From: Enterococcus crotali
Lineage (GTDB): Bacteria; Bacillota; Bacilli; Lactobacillales; Enterococcaceae
Reading direction: 5' to 3'
NCBI RefSeq assembly: GCF_000633635.1
Contig: NZ_AYPQ01000002.1
Location: 49,642-113,641 of the forward strand
DNA length: 64,000 bases
Position 1 is the stretch's first letter. The number at the start of each line of letters is the position of its first letter. The notes beneath the pieces were generated by a model. The model was not told where the DNA came from and did no database searches. It saw only the letters and a program-made list of their open reading frames with translations. The translations under genes were made by a program, and so were the position numbers. Shown here piece after piece: positions 48,721 through 57,953 of this stretch.

Positions 48721-49310
48721 ATGGCAAAAAAAGGCGGCTTTTTTTAGGAGCAATTATTGGTGGAACAGCAGCAGCGGTAGCAGCACTTTTACTGGCGCCA
48801 AAATCAGGTAAAGAATTACGTGAAGATTTAGCCAATCAAGCAGATGATTTTAAAGATAAGGCAACGGATTATACAGATTACGCTGTTCAAAAAGGTTCAG
48901 AGTTATCATCGATTGCTAAAGATAAAGCGAGTGTGTTAGGTGAACAAGCGGGAGATTTAGCAGGGAATGTAAAAGACAAGACAAAAGATTCTCTTGATAA
49001 AGCTCAAGGTGTTTCGGATACAGTGTTAGAATCATTTAAAAAACAAACGGGCGATTTATCTGATCGTTTTAAAAAGACTGCTAAAGACGTCAATGATCAA
49101 GTTGACGAATTAGGCGATATCGCAGAAGATGCCTCTGATGACATTTTTATAGACGTTAAAGAATCTGCGAAAAAGGCGAAAGAAACAGTTTCGGAAGGTG
49201 TTTCTGAAGCAAAAGTAGCAACGCAAGATGTTCCGGAAAAAGCAGTAGAAGCAAAAGAAGATACAAAAAAAGCAGTTAAAGAAACAATAGAAGACGTTAA
49301 GGGTAAATAG
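48721..49310 (+). pseudogene. YtxH family stress protein, frame broken by one base
   Basis: N-terminal MAKKGGFF is followed in the sequence by a stop, because the T run 48739-48745 has seven T. Eight would read GGFFLGAIIGGTAAAVAALLLAPKSGKELRED, the standard YtxH start. The rest is a repetitive Lys/Asp-rich amphipathic helix region (KDKTKDSLDKAQG and similar) that resembles LEA-like proteins, 196 aa in total. TGGAGG precedes the ATG. Confidence 0.85.
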
Positions 49311-49317
49311 AACAGAC

Positions 49318-49363
49318 AAAAAACAAAGCCAACATTCTAGTTAGGATGCGGGCTTTGTTTTTT
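49318..49363. terminator. Bidirectional terminator between ytxH-like gene and pepQ
   Basis: AAAAAACAAAGCC and GGCTTTGTTTTTT arms enclose a 20-base loop between convergent genes. Confidence 0.85.
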
Positions 49364-49366
49364 CTA

Positions 49367-50467
49367 CTAATCAAGGATCATTAATTCTTTTGATGTTTTT
49401 GTAAAAGCTTCACAACCGGATTCAGTTACATGTAAGCAATCTTCAATACGTACTCCAACCTTGTTAGGGATGTATATGCCAGGCTCAATAGAGAAGCACA
49501 TGCCTTCTTCAATAACTAAATCATTTCCAGTCACAAGTGAAGGATATTCATGGACAGTCGTTCCAATTCCATGACCTAATCGGTGATTGAAGTATTCACC
49601 ATAGCCGTAGCCAATAATAACACCGCGAGCAACTTCATCTAACTCACCAGCTGTGATCCCTGGTTTTACAGCTTCCATTGCTTTTAATTGAGCTTCTAGA
49701 ACAATTGAGTAGATTTCTTTTTGGAAATCTGTTGGCTCTTTATAAGCAACAGTTCGAGTAACGTCACTGCAGTAGCCATTGTAAACAACACCTAAGTCGA
49801 ATAAAACGAAATCCTGTTTAGCAACTGCTGTATTTCCAGGATTTCCGTGAGGACTTGCGGCATTTTTTCCTGTCAAAACGAGGGTATCAAAACTCATTGA
49901 CCGAATCCCTTGACGCTTTAATTGATATTCGATTTCTGCTAAGATTTCTTGTTCTTTAGCACCTTCTTGAATAGCTTTAAAGCCAATTTCTAAAGCAACA
50001 TCAGCCCAATTACCAGCTTCCATAAGTGTAGAAATTTCAGTTGGTGTCTTCAGCAATTGCAATTTTTCAATGATAGGCGTGACATTTGCCGAGAAATCAC
50101 TAGTTGGGAAGTAATGATTTAAAAGATCAAAACGAGCAACGGTCAAAGCATCTTTTTCTGTTGCGATTTTAGTTGGTGTTTCATTTTTTTTGATGAGTTG
50201 AGCAATTTTTTCCCAAGGATTTTCGCTATCTAGATAGCCATAGACTGGATAATTCCATGAACTATTTGCAGCATCGTCTACTTCTAACGCTGGGGTAAAT
50301 AAAAAAGGATCATGATTTAACGAAATAAATAAAGCTAACACCCGTTCATGGGGATCGCTTTTATAGCCTGAAAAGTAAGCAATATGCCCAGGATCACTGA
50401 TATAAGTAAGATCAGTATTCGTTTCGGCCATCCATTTTTTTAGTTCATTGATTTTTTCTTGGTTCAT
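49367..50467 (-). CDS. pepQ: Xaa-Pro dipeptidase (M24B)
   Basis: A 366-aa metalloprolidase. The creatinase/prolidase N-domain is followed by the pita-bread catalytic domain with metal ligands in DLGVVYNGYCSDVTR, HRLGHGIGT, EEGMCFSIEPG and the C-terminal RIED. It cleaves X-Pro dipeptides. It is divergent from ccpA, an arrangement conserved in lactic acid bacteria, with cre-like sites in between. Confidence 0.93.
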   Translation of the reverse strand: MNQEKINELKKWMAETNTDLTYISDPGHIAYFSGYKSDPHERVLALFISLNHDPFLFTPALEVDDAANSSWNYPVYGYLDSENPWEKIAQLIKKNETPTKIATEKDALTVARFDLLNHYFPTSDFSANVTPIIEKLQLLKTPTEISTLMEAGNWADVALEIGFKAIQEGAKEQEILAEIEYQLKRQGIRSMSFDTLVLTGKNAASPHGNPGNTAVAKQDFVLFDLGVVYNGYCSDVTRTVAYKEPTDFQKEIYSIVLEAQLKAMEAVKPGITAGELDEVARGVIIGYGYGEYFNHRLGHGIGTTVHEYPSLVTGNDLVIEEGMCFSIEPGIYIPNKVGVRIEDCLHVTESGCEAFTKTSKELMILD

Positions 50468-50520
50468 AGATATCCTTCTTTCTTTTAAAACTATTTTACT
50501 AAAAAACTTATCTTTATCAT

Positions 50521-50643
50521 ACCATGAAATGAGCTAAAGCGCTTTTTGAAATATAAAGTAAATTTCATGAAAATAGGATAAAACGGTTGCAAAAACAAAA
50601 AAACTCTGCTATTCTTATTGAGAAATGTAAACAGCGTTTTCAG
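50521..50643. promoter_or_regulatory. pepQ/ccpA divergent promoter region with two cre-like sites
   Basis: The ccpA promoter is TTGCAA (50587-50592) with 17 bases to TATTCT (50610-50615). AAAGCGCTTTTT near 50535-50546 lies over the pepQ promoter side (minus-strand -10 TATGAT near 50516-50521). CAGCGTTTTCAG at 50632-50643 (reverse reading CTGAAAACGCTG) lies just after the ccpA start point. Both resemble cre with some mismatches, suggesting autoregulation. Confidence 0.55.
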
Positions 50644-50680
50644 AAAATGAAGACAACTATAACGATTTAGGAGAATAGAC

Positions 50681-51682
50681 ATGGAAAAACAAACAATTAC
50701 AATTTATGATGTTGCGCGTGAAGCAAATGTATCCATGGCGACTGTATCTCGTGTAGTCAACGGCAATCCAAATGTGAAGCCAGCTACACGCAAAAAAGTG
50801 TTAGAAGTAATTGACCGCTTAGATTACCGTCCCAATGCTGTAGCTCGTGGTTTAGCAAGTAAAAAGACAACAACGGTGGGTGTTATCATCCCTGATGTCA
50901 GCAATATCTTTTTTGCTTCTTTAGCTCGAGGAATCGATGATGTTGCAACAATGTACAAATACAACATTATTTTAGCAAATTCTGACAGCAACGATCAAAA
51001 AGAAGTCAATGTATTGAATAATCTTTTAGCTAAGCAAGTGGATGGAATTATTTTTATGGGTCATCATATCACAGATGAGATCCGTGGTGAGTTTTCTCGC
51101 TCCAAAACACCTGTTGTCCTGGCTGGTTCGATCGATCCAGATGAACAAGTTGGTAGTGTAAATATTGACTATGCAGAAGCAACAAAAGATGCAACGAATA
51201 TATTGGCTAAAAATGGCAATAAAAAAATTGCCTTTGTCAGTGGTGCGTTGATCGATCCAATCAATGGTCAAAACCGTATTAAGGGCTACAAAGAAGCTCT
51301 AGCTGATAATGGTCTAACTTATAATGAAGGCTTGATTTTTGAATCTGAGTATAAATTTAAAGCAGGTATCTCATTAGCTGAACGTATCCGTAACAGTGGG
51401 GCGACAGCCGCTTATGTAACAGATGATGAATTGGCTATCGGTTTATTGGACGGTATGATTGATGCTGGTGTGAAAGTACCAGAGGAATTTGAAATCATTA
51501 CAAGCAACAACTCATTACTAACAGAAGTTGCTCGTCCACGTCTTTCAAGCGTGACGCAACCTTTGTATGATATTGGTGCTGTAGCAATGCGTTTATTGAC
51601 AAAATTAATGAATAAAGAAGAAATTGAAGATAAAACAGTTATCTTACCATATGGTATGGATAAAAAAGGCTCAACTAAATAA
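50681..51682 (+). CDS. ccpA: Catabolite control protein A
   Basis: A 333-aa LacI/GalR regulator. The helix-turn-helix TIYDVAREANVSMATVSRVV (residues 5-24), hinge NAVARGLASKK and a periplasmic-binding-like core match CcpA. It binds cre sites together with HPr-Ser46-P made by HprK, encoded 6 kb upstream. GGAG lies before the ATG. Own promoter and strong terminator. Confidence 0.95.
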   Translation: MEKQTITIYDVAREANVSMATVSRVVNGNPNVKPATRKKVLEVIDRLDYRPNAVARGLASKKTTTVGVIIPDVSNIFFASLARGIDDVATMYKYNIILANSDSNDQKEVNVLNNLLAKQVDGIIFMGHHITDEIRGEFSRSKTPVVLAGSIDPDEQVGSVNIDYAEATKDATNILAKNGNKKIAFVSGALIDPINGQNRIKGYKEALADNGLTYNEGLIFESEYKFKAGISLAERIRNSGATAAYVTDDELAIGLLDGMIDAGVKVPEEFEIITSNNSLLTEVARPRLSSVTQPLYDIGAVAMRLLTKLMNKEEIEDKTVILPYGMDKKGSTK

Positions 51683-51685
51683 TTT

Positions 51686-51722
51686 AAAACCCCTGCAAAA
51701 TGAAACTTTTGCAGGGGTTTTA
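51686..51722 (+). terminator. ccpA terminator
   Basis: AAAACCCCTGCAAAA-TGAAAC-TTTTGCAGGGGTTTT, perfect 15-bp stem. Confidence 0.95.
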
Positions 51723-51756
51723 TTAATCTTAAAAAAACAAATGACCGTTCTTATAT

Positions 51757-54174
51757 CTAATTATTATTTTCTTTCTTATCATCCTCTTTTTTCTTTTCTT
51801 CTTTTTTCTCAGAAGAAGAAGGGGTGGTTGAACCCGAGTTTGAAGAGGACGGTGTTGCATAGCGGCCCCAGTAAGCACTGTAGTTTGCATCTGATCCGCC
51901 GAAGCCAAATTTGTATTGGCTTTTTGGAGCGCCGTCTTTTGCATAAAATGATTCGATATTTGGACCAGGAGCAGTATAAGTTCCACCATTATAAGTGAAC
52001 GTGCCTGGTTTTTCTCCTGTAAAGCTCGATACAGTTGACTTGATTACGTCTTTTGAAAGAGTGAATTTTTCACCGGCACCAAACAGATCCGGTCTAACTG
52101 AATAGATTGCATTTGCCAGATTTGCTAAGTAGGCACTATTTTGATCGCCGCTGTTTGGGCTCATTGCTGTCGGAATATCATAACCTGTCCACGAACCTAA
52201 GGTAATAGTCGGTGTTGAAACAACTAACCAAGCATCTTTGTACAAATCGGTGGTTCCTGTTTTACCGATCCAGTCAACATTTCCAAAAGCAGGATTAAGC
52301 CCATTGACCATATTTTTGAAAGGCGTCGTTATTTTTGAATCTAAGACAGAACGCATCATGTCATTCATGATCGAAGCAGTCGCTTCAGAATAGACTCGAA
52401 CGGGTGCATCTTTATGTTCATAAATAACTTTTCCACTATTATCTGTGATTTTATCGATCATATAGCCTTTTTGATATTGACCTTTATTAGCAAGTGCTTG
52501 AAACCCATTTGTTTGAGTTAAAACGGTGGTTTCAACAGATCCTAAAGGAGCGGATTGATAAGCCCAAGCATCGCTAGCAGGATAATTCATTTTGCTAAGA
52601 TAGTTATTGTAAGAGAAATTATCATCGCCCATCTGTGCTTTCATGGCTTCATTTAGATGGTAAACTGGAATATTATAAGACCATTCTAATGAATGACGGA
52701 CGGTGTCAAATGTATTTGTCCCAGAATTTGTTGCATTCTCTAGCGGCTTGCCGCTACTACTGTACGTGGTAGGATAATTGGCTAAACGACTTTCTGAACC
52801 AACCATTCCCTGATCGATCGCAGGTCCATAAACTGAAATTGGTTTGATCGTAGAACCAACTTGTCGGACTGTATCTAACGCATGGTTACTTTGACTGACA
52901 TTAAAATCACGACCAGCGACAAAACCAATAATTTTTCCTGTTTGATTGTCCATTAAAACATTTCCAGTCTCAACAAGCCCTGCGCCATAACCATCATCTA
53001 GCATGTAACCAAAGTTTGCAACAGCATTTTGCATGGTATCATAAACGCCCTGATCAATGGTTGATTGAATCGTGTAGCCACGACTTTGAATTTCTTTTCG
53101 CGCTTGATCTTCATATTGAGAAAGCCCTAATGTATCTAGTGTTTCTTTTTTTACACCAGCTTTTTCAATATTTATATCCATTATTTCGCTAACTGCTTGC
53201 TCTAATACTGCGTAGTATAAGTAGCCTTCAGTGTTTTGATTCGATTCTTGCTGTGGTTGAAAATCTTGTTTCAAGTCATAGTTTTTAGCGGCTTCATATT
53301 CTTCCTTAGTGATCGCTTTTTCACGATACATACTGAATAAAACAAAATCTTTTCGTTTCATACCATAAGCTAGATTTTCGTCATCTTTCAATGCACCTGT
53401 GTTGCTATAAGGTGTATAGATGATCGGACTTTGTGGAAGCCCTGCAATAAAGGCAGCTTGTGGAAGCGTTAAGTCATTCGCACTTTTCCCAAATAGACCT
53501 TTTGCGGCTTCTTCAACACCTGCAATATTTTCACCTTTATTATTACGGCCAAACGGGGAAACATTTAGATACGTTGTAACGATTTCATCTTTGGAGAAAT
53601 ATTTTTCGATTCGATAAGCTAACAATATTTCATTAGCCTTACGTTTAAAGGTTGTTTCATCAGTCAAGATTTGTTGTTTGACCAACTGCTGGGTCAACGT
53701 AGAACCTCCTGATGAACCGCCCAAACCTGTGGCATCTGAAACCAAAGCACGTATGACCGCCTTTGGAACGACACCTTTATGTTCTTCGAAGTATTCGTCC
53801 TCAGTAGAAATGATTGCTTTTTTGAGTAATGGAGAGATATGGTCCCCATCAACTCGTGTTCTGACAAGATCAGATTTGATCATAGCGATATTTGTTCCGT
53901 CAGCGTAAGTCATTCGTGAGACTTCTGTAATGTCGCTGATCTCAGTCTGGAGTTCTTCCTTTGTCGGCGGTTGAGTATCTTCTACTAGAAATGCAAAATA
54001 GCCCATACCGATCCCCATGCCTAAAGCACCGCCTAAAAGTAGGATAACAACTGCAAAGACAAACAATGATTGCAGCACTCGAATCACTACATTTATGATC
54101 AAAAAAATCTTTTTCTTTTCTGGTACTTTATTAGAATGTTGTTCCGTTCTGTGGGAATTATCCTGATTGTCCAA
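51757..54174 (-). CDS. Class A penicillin-binding protein (PBP1b/PbpZ type)
   Basis: A bifunctional peptidoglycan synthase, about 805 aa. A cytoplasmic tail, one transmembrane segment (about residues 27-60), a glycosyltransferase domain (GT51) with TEDEYFEEHKGV and the GGSTLTQQLVKQ motif, then a transpeptidase domain with the active Ser in QVGSTIKPI, SYN, and KTGT. The C-terminus is a Ser/Lys/Glu-rich tail. TTG 54174 is chosen because GAGGTG lies 6 nt before it (minus strand); ATG 54201 has no such site. Position next to ccpA resembles E. faecalis pbpZ. Confidence 0.9.
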   Translation of the reverse strand: MDNQDNSHRTEQHSNKVPEKKKIFLIINVVIRVLQSLFVFAVVILLLGGALGMGIGMGYFAFLVEDTQPPTKEELQTEISDITEVSRMTYADGTNIAMIKSDLVRTRVDGDHISPLLKKAIISTEDEYFEEHKGVVPKAVIRALVSDATGLGGSSGGSTLTQQLVKQQILTDETTFKRKANEILLAYRIEKYFSKDEIVTTYLNVSPFGRNNKGENIAGVEEAAKGLFGKSANDLTLPQAAFIAGLPQSPIIYTPYSNTGALKDDENLAYGMKRKDFVLFSMYREKAITKEEYEAAKNYDLKQDFQPQQESNQNTEGYLYYAVLEQAVSEIMDINIEKAGVKKETLDTLGLSQYEDQARKEIQSRGYTIQSTIDQGVYDTMQNAVANFGYMLDDGYGAGLVETGNVLMDNQTGKIIGFVAGRDFNVSQSNHALDTVRQVGSTIKPISVYGPAIDQGMVGSESRLANYPTTYSSSGKPLENATNSGTNTFDTVRHSLEWSYNIPVYHLNEAMKAQMGDDNFSYNNYLSKMNYPASDAWAYQSAPLGSVETTVLTQTNGFQALANKGQYQKGYMIDKITDNSGKVIYEHKDAPVRVYSEATASIMNDMMRSVLDSKITTPFKNMVNGLNPAFGNVDWIGKTGTTDLYKDAWLVVSTPTITLGSWTGYDIPTAMSPNSGDQNSAYLANLANAIYSVRPDLFGAGEKFTLSKDVIKSTVSSFTGEKPGTFTYNGGTYTAPGPNIESFYAKDGAPKSQYKFGFGGSDANYSAYWGRYATPSSSNSGSTTPSSSEKKEEKKKEDDKKENNN

Positions 54175-54291
54175 AAGCTTCACCTCAATAAAATGATACA
54201 TTCCGTGATATTATAGCAAAAAAAATCTATTATGAACAGTTGTTCAGGTATTTATAGGGATTTAATCAAAAAAACTTAATAGAAACTTGTA

Positions 54292-54331
54292 AATAATCGA
54301 TGGCTAAACACACTGTTTAGCCATCGATTAT
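54292..54331. terminator. Strong bidirectional terminator
   Basis: AATAATCGATGGCTAAACA-CA-CTGTTTAGCCATCGATTATT is a near-perfect 19-bp stem at the end of the minus-strand DUF1801 gene. Confidence 0.85.
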
Positions 54332-54678
54332 TATTTGTTATTAACTTGTTGTTCGTCTAACCGAAATAAAACAATTTTCTTGATCAACTCTATTGGAAGT
54401 TCTTGATCAACTGGAAATTGGATCGCACCTTTACTTGTTTTAAAGTCAGTTAGTTCATTTTTGAACGCTTCAATAGCTGCAGGGGTAGGATAAAATCCAA
54501 TATGATTTTTCATATTAGCAAAATGGACTAGATTACCATTCAAGTAGAAAGTCGGCATACCGTAAGATATTTTTTCGGTAGCTTGAGGGGCAAGTTGTTT
54601 AATCATAGTATAAAGTTGTTGGAGTTTTTCTTGACGATCTTTTGGCATGTTTGAGATATAGTTTTCAATGATAGTCAT
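54331..54678 (-). CDS. DUF1801 (YdhG-like) small protein
   Basis: A 115-aa member of the DUF1801/YdhG family; the family phrase ISYGMPTFYLNG is near residue 37 and the ending FPVDQELPIELIKKIVLFR is typical. Members have been tied to iron handling in B. subtilis but function is not settled. Single-gene unit ending in a strong terminator. Confidence 0.8.
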   Translation of the reverse strand: MTIIENYISNMPKDRQEKLQQLYTMIKQLAPQATEKISYGMPTFYLNGNLVHFANMKNHIGFYPTPAAIEAFKNELTDFKTSKGAIQFPVDQELPIELIKKIVLFRLDEQQVNNK

Positions 54679-54834
54679 AGTGTTTACCTGCCTTTTTAGT
54701 GGGATTGATTTGAGTATACCATGCTATGTTATAGGATGGATCTCTTTTGATTAGAATGTAGCGAAAGTGAAAGAAGTAATCGTTTTATGGTACACTATCA
54801 GTGGATTCGAAATCAGAATGAGAGGCTGGACATA

Positions 54835-55506
54835 ATGGGGAAATCGATTATTGAGAAATTGAATTTAATGCGTTATTCAAGTAGCGTAGTAGTGAATCGT
54901 CCGAATGATACGTATCTACCAGAACTAAAGGAGTTTTCAAACCAACTTCCAACAGCACCAGTGGACTTGATTTTTGTATTTGTCACATCGATGGCAGAAT
55001 TTGAGCAAATTGTATCAGAAGTTATTTTGAAACAGTTGCTTCTTAAAGATGGTGTTCTTTTTGTGGCATATCCAAAAAAAGGCAATAAGAGTTACCCAAC
55101 CTTCGTTCATCGGGATGAAATTTTTCCCACACTGCAAGTTGACGATCAGGATGGCTACATAAAAAATAGTACACTAAAATTCAATCGTATGGTTAGTTTG
55201 GACGAAACGTTTACAGTGACGGGCATGAAAAATGTTGAACGGACAACTAAATCAATATCTGCCAACAGTGCTCGTGTAGAGGATTATATTCAGTTTATAC
55301 CAGCAGTAGAGGTATTACTTGAAAATAGCAAGGAAGCCAAAAGAATGTTTGATCAATTGACTCCAGGTTATAAAAAAGATTGGGCTAGATACATATTTAG
55401 TGCCAAACAAGCCACAACGCAAGAAAAAAGAAAAGCTGAAATGATCGATATCTTAGAAAAAGGGTTTAAATCTAAAGAGTTATATCGGCAGTTCTTAGCT
55501 AATTAA
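54835..55506 (+). CDS. YdeI/OmpD-associated (bacteriocin-protection) family protein
   Basis: About 223 aa. The N-terminal two-thirds resemble a DUF3052-like or unknown domain (PVDLIFVFVTSMAEFEQI; LLLKDGVLFVAYPKKG). The C-terminal 60 residues (FDQLTPGYKKDWARYIFSAK, then EKRKAEMIDILEKGFK) match the YdeI/OmdA family, whose members have been linked to peptide resistance. AGAGG lies 9 nt before ATG 54835. Followed after 14 nt by a DUF1801 gene, so the two are an operon. Confidence 0.7.
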   Translation: MGKSIIEKLNLMRYSSSVVVNRPNDTYLPELKEFSNQLPTAPVDLIFVFVTSMAEFEQIVSEVILKQLLLKDGVLFVAYPKKGNKSYPTFVHRDEIFPTLQVDDQDGYIKNSTLKFNRMVSLDETFTVTGMKNVERTTKSISANSARVEDYIQFIPAVEVLLENSKEAKRMFDQLTPGYKKDWARYIFSAKQATTQEKRKAEMIDILEKGFKSKELYRQFLAN

Positions 55507-55520
55507 AGGAGGATCGCAGC

Positions 55521-55973
55521 TTGGATGAGATACAAATGTATATTGAGAACATTGATGGTAAGTGGCAAGAGGCCTATCGCTGTCTTGCTAAGGTTATTGC
55601 TGAAAATATACCCGAAGGATTTGTGTTGCAGATGCAATATGGAATGCCGACCTATGTGGTTCCTTTGAACGATTTTCCAGCAGGATATCTAAATAGAATA
55701 GATGAACCATTGCCATTTATTAGTTTAGGTGCTCAGAAAAGACATTTATCATTGTATCATATGGGAATCATGGGGAATAAAGAAGTATTGGCATGGTTTC
55801 AAGAAGAATATCAAAAGGTGGTCCCAACGAAGCTGAACATGGGTAAAAGTTGTATTCGGTTCAGTAATCCGAAAAATATTCCTTATGAGTTGATTGGGGA
55901 ATTAGTGGGTAAGATTTCGATGGCAGAATGGGTCGCTAGTTATACTCGTTTTACAGAAAAAAATAAGAAGTAG
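55521..55973 (+). CDS. DUF1801 family protein
   Basis: A 150-aa protein with the family phrase LQMQYGMPTYVVP and the C-terminal SCIRFSNPKNIPYELI. It is a paralog-like relative of the minus-strand gene at 54331. It starts with TTG 55521, as AAGGAGG at 55506-55512 is 8 nt upstream. Likely in one operon with the YdeI-like gene. Molecular role unknown. Confidence 0.75.
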   Translation: MDEIQMYIENIDGKWQEAYRCLAKVIAENIPEGFVLQMQYGMPTYVVPLNDFPAGYLNRIDEPLPFISLGAQKRHLSLYHMGIMGNKEVLAWFQEEYQKVVPTKLNMGKSCIRFSNPKNIPYELIGELVGKISMAEWVASYTRFTEKNKK

Positions 55974-56070
55974 ATACAGTTTTTAAAGAAGCAAAAAGAT
56001 TGTTTTTTCTGATCGTTTCACGTACTCTTTTAGAGGATGCAAAATTCAGTAGAAGATTTATGCGTATATT

Positions 56071-56430
56071 ATCTAGCTTCACGAGCTAGCTCTTCGGAAA
56101 AAAGATAAAATCTGATTGTGGCAAAAAGCGCCACCCTCATATTTTCCTATTTTTCTGTCAGAGCTAAACGAGCTCGTTCTGCTTTTAAAACTATCTAGCT
56201 TCACGAGCTAGCTCTTCGGAAAAAAGATAAAATCTGATTGTGGCAAAAAGCGCCACCCTCATATTTTCCTATTTTTCTGTCAGAGCAGAATGAGCCCGCT
56301 ACGCTTTTAAAACTATCTAGCTTCACGGGCTAGTCTCTCGGGAAAAAGATAAAAAATGAATGAGACAAAAAGCATCTCAGTCATATTTTCCTATTTTCCA
56401 GTCGAGACTGAACGAGCCCGCTACGCTTTT
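56071..56430 (+). repeat. Family A intergenic repeat, three tandem copies
   Basis: Copies start at 56071, 56193 and 56315, exact period 122. Central hairpins are GTGGC/GCCAC twice, then GAGAC/ATCTC. The first hairpin CTAGC-TTCACGA-GCTAG is clear. The array ends before TTAGGAGG of nfo. The stretch 55974-56070 before it shows nothing else I can support. Confidence 0.92.
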
Positions 56431-56448
56431 AAAATTAGGAGGATCATT

Positions 56449-57342
56449 ATGTTATTAGGTTCACATGTTAGTATGAGTGGTAAAAAAATGTTATTAGGTT
56501 CAGCGGAAGAGGCTGCGAGTTATGGTTCGACGACTTTTATGATCTATACGGGCGCACCACAAAATACACGCCGTAAACCGATTGAAGAGATGAATATTGA
56601 AGCAGGTCAAAAATTTATGGCGGAGCATGATTTAAGCAATATCGTTGTCCATGCGCCTTATATTATTAATTTAGGGAATACGATCAAATTAGAAAATTTT
56701 GGTTTTGCAACGTCATTTTTACGTCAGGAAATTGAGCGAGCTCATGCACTAGGTGCAACCCAAATCACACTACATCCAGGCGCACATGTTGGTGCTGGCG
56801 TAGATGCTGGACTAAAACAAATTATCAAAGGTCTTGATGAAGTGTTGTGGAAAGAGCAAGTTCCGCAAATTGCCCTTGAAACAATGGCAGGTAAAGGAAC
56901 TGAATTAGGCCGTACATTTGAAGAGTTGGCAACGATCATTGAAGGTGTAAAGTTGAATGAAAAATTGTCTGTCACAATGGATACTTGTCATATCAATGAT
57001 GCTGGCTATAATGTGAAAGATGATTTTGATGGTGTTTTAGAAGAATTCGATAAAATCATTGGATTAGATCGTCTAAAAGTAGTCCATGTCAATGATTCTA
57101 AAAATCCAATGGGTTCCCATAAAGATCGACATGCCAATATCGGCTTTGGAACGATTGGTTTTGATGCATTAAATAAAGTGGTTCATCATGAAAAATTGAA
57201 GGAGCTACCTAAAATTTTAGAAACGCCGTATGTAGGTGCTGATAAAAAGACCAGCAAAGCACCATATGGTTATGAGATTGCAATGTTAAAATCACAAAAA
57301 TTTGATCCAGATTTATTGGATAAAATTGAACATCAACAGTAG
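56449..57342 (+). CDS. nfo: Deoxyribonuclease IV (apurinic/apyrimidinic endonuclease)
   Basis: A 297-aa endonuclease IV that cuts at abasic sites in base excision repair. TIM-barrel zinc enzyme with conserved [56 protein letters not shown] and the C-terminal LETPY. ATG 56449 follows TTAGGAGG; a longer frame from 56356 is only read-through of the repeat and should be ignored. Confidence 0.95.
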   Translation: MLLGSHVSMSGKKMLLGSAEEAASYGSTTFMIYTGAPQNTRRKPIEEMNIEAGQKFMAEHDLSNIVVHAPYIINLGNTIKLENFGFATSFLRQEIERAHALGATQITLHPGAHVGAGVDAGLKQIIKGLDEVLWKEQVPQIALETMAGKGTELGRTFEELATIIEGVKLNEKLSVTMDTCHINDAGYNVKDDFDGVLEEFDKIIGLDRLKVVHVNDSKNPMGSHKDRHANIGFGTIGFDALNKVVHHEKLKELPKILETPYVGADKKTSKAPYGYEIAMLKSQKFDPDLLDKIEHQQ

Positions 57343-57567
57343 GAATAGAAAAGAAATGGTCTTTTGTAAATTTCTTGTGAGGAATATGACAAAAGAGCTT
57401 TTCTTTTTGGGCTGTTTCTAGTAAAATGGTTTCTTGAGAGCAATTTATTAAAATAGGGTATAATATCCCATCGAGAATGAAAAATGATGAATCTGGTAAG
57501 AATAGTGACTGCATAACAAACTCGCAGAAGTTCTTATTCAGCTTTGTAGTAGAAAGGAGAGATTTAT

Positions 57568-57789
57568 ATGTCAACAGGTTTAGTAGTATTGATCGCGATT
57601 ATCGCTTTATTAGCAGGTGCAGCAGGCGGATTTTTCCTTGCGCGCAAATATATGCAAGACTATTTTAAAAAGAATCCTCCCGTTAATGAGGAAATGTTAC
57701 GAATGATGATGATGTCTATGGGACAAAAACCTTCTGAGAAGAAGATTCGTCAAATGATGCAGCAAATGAAGAACCAAGGAGATAAATAA
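57568..57789 (+). CDS. UPF0154 (YneF-like) membrane protein
   Basis: A 73-aa protein with one N-terminal transmembrane helix (about residues 4-25), the family sequence [20 protein letters not shown], and a Met-rich helix [20 protein letters not shown]. Conserved in Firmicutes, function unknown. GAAAGGAGAG precedes the ATG. A TATAAT at 57459-57464 is the probable promoter. Ends with its own terminator. Confidence 0.9.
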   Translation: MSTGLVVLIAIIALLAGAAGGFFLARKYMQDYFKKNPPVNEEMLRMMMMSMGQKPSEKKIRQMMQQMKNQGDK

Positions 57790-57824
57790 GGTTTTTTATT
57801 GCTATTCATAATTCAAGAGCACAG

Positions 57825-57851
57825 CGGGCCGATTTTTGGTCCGTTTTTTTT
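57825..57851 (+). terminator. Terminator after the UPF0154 gene
   Basis: CGGGCC pairs with GGTCCG (one G-T) around GATTTTT, followed by TTTTTTTTG. Confidence 0.85.
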
Positions 57852-57889
57852 GCACTTATTTTTCAATAAATGAAAGGAGTTGTATTGAA

Positions 57890-57928
57890 ATGGGAAAACA
57901 ACAAATAAAAGATGTGAGCGCACAGTAG
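57890..57928 (+). CDS. Possible 12-codon leader peptide before the ABC exporter
   Basis: ATG 57890 follows GAAAGGAG by about 10 nt and encodes MGKQQIKDVSAQ, then a stop 25 nt before the exporter start. A short translated leader before a drug exporter recalls B. subtilis bmrB-bmrCD attenuation. No alternative hairpins are clear, and it could instead be the remnant of a regulator. Weakly supported. Confidence 0.3.
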   Translation: MGKQQIKDVSAQ

Positions 57929-57953
57929 TCAATTTAGAAAAGGAGAATGATAC

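Noticed and set aside
56071..56430. Tandem repeats suggestive of a CRISPR array
   Set aside because: Units of 122 bp with no alternation of short repeats and unique spacers, and no cas genes; it is the family A repeat.
56356..56448. N-terminal extension of nfo
   Set aside because: Same reason: it reads through the last repeat copy; TTAGGAGG supports ATG 56449.
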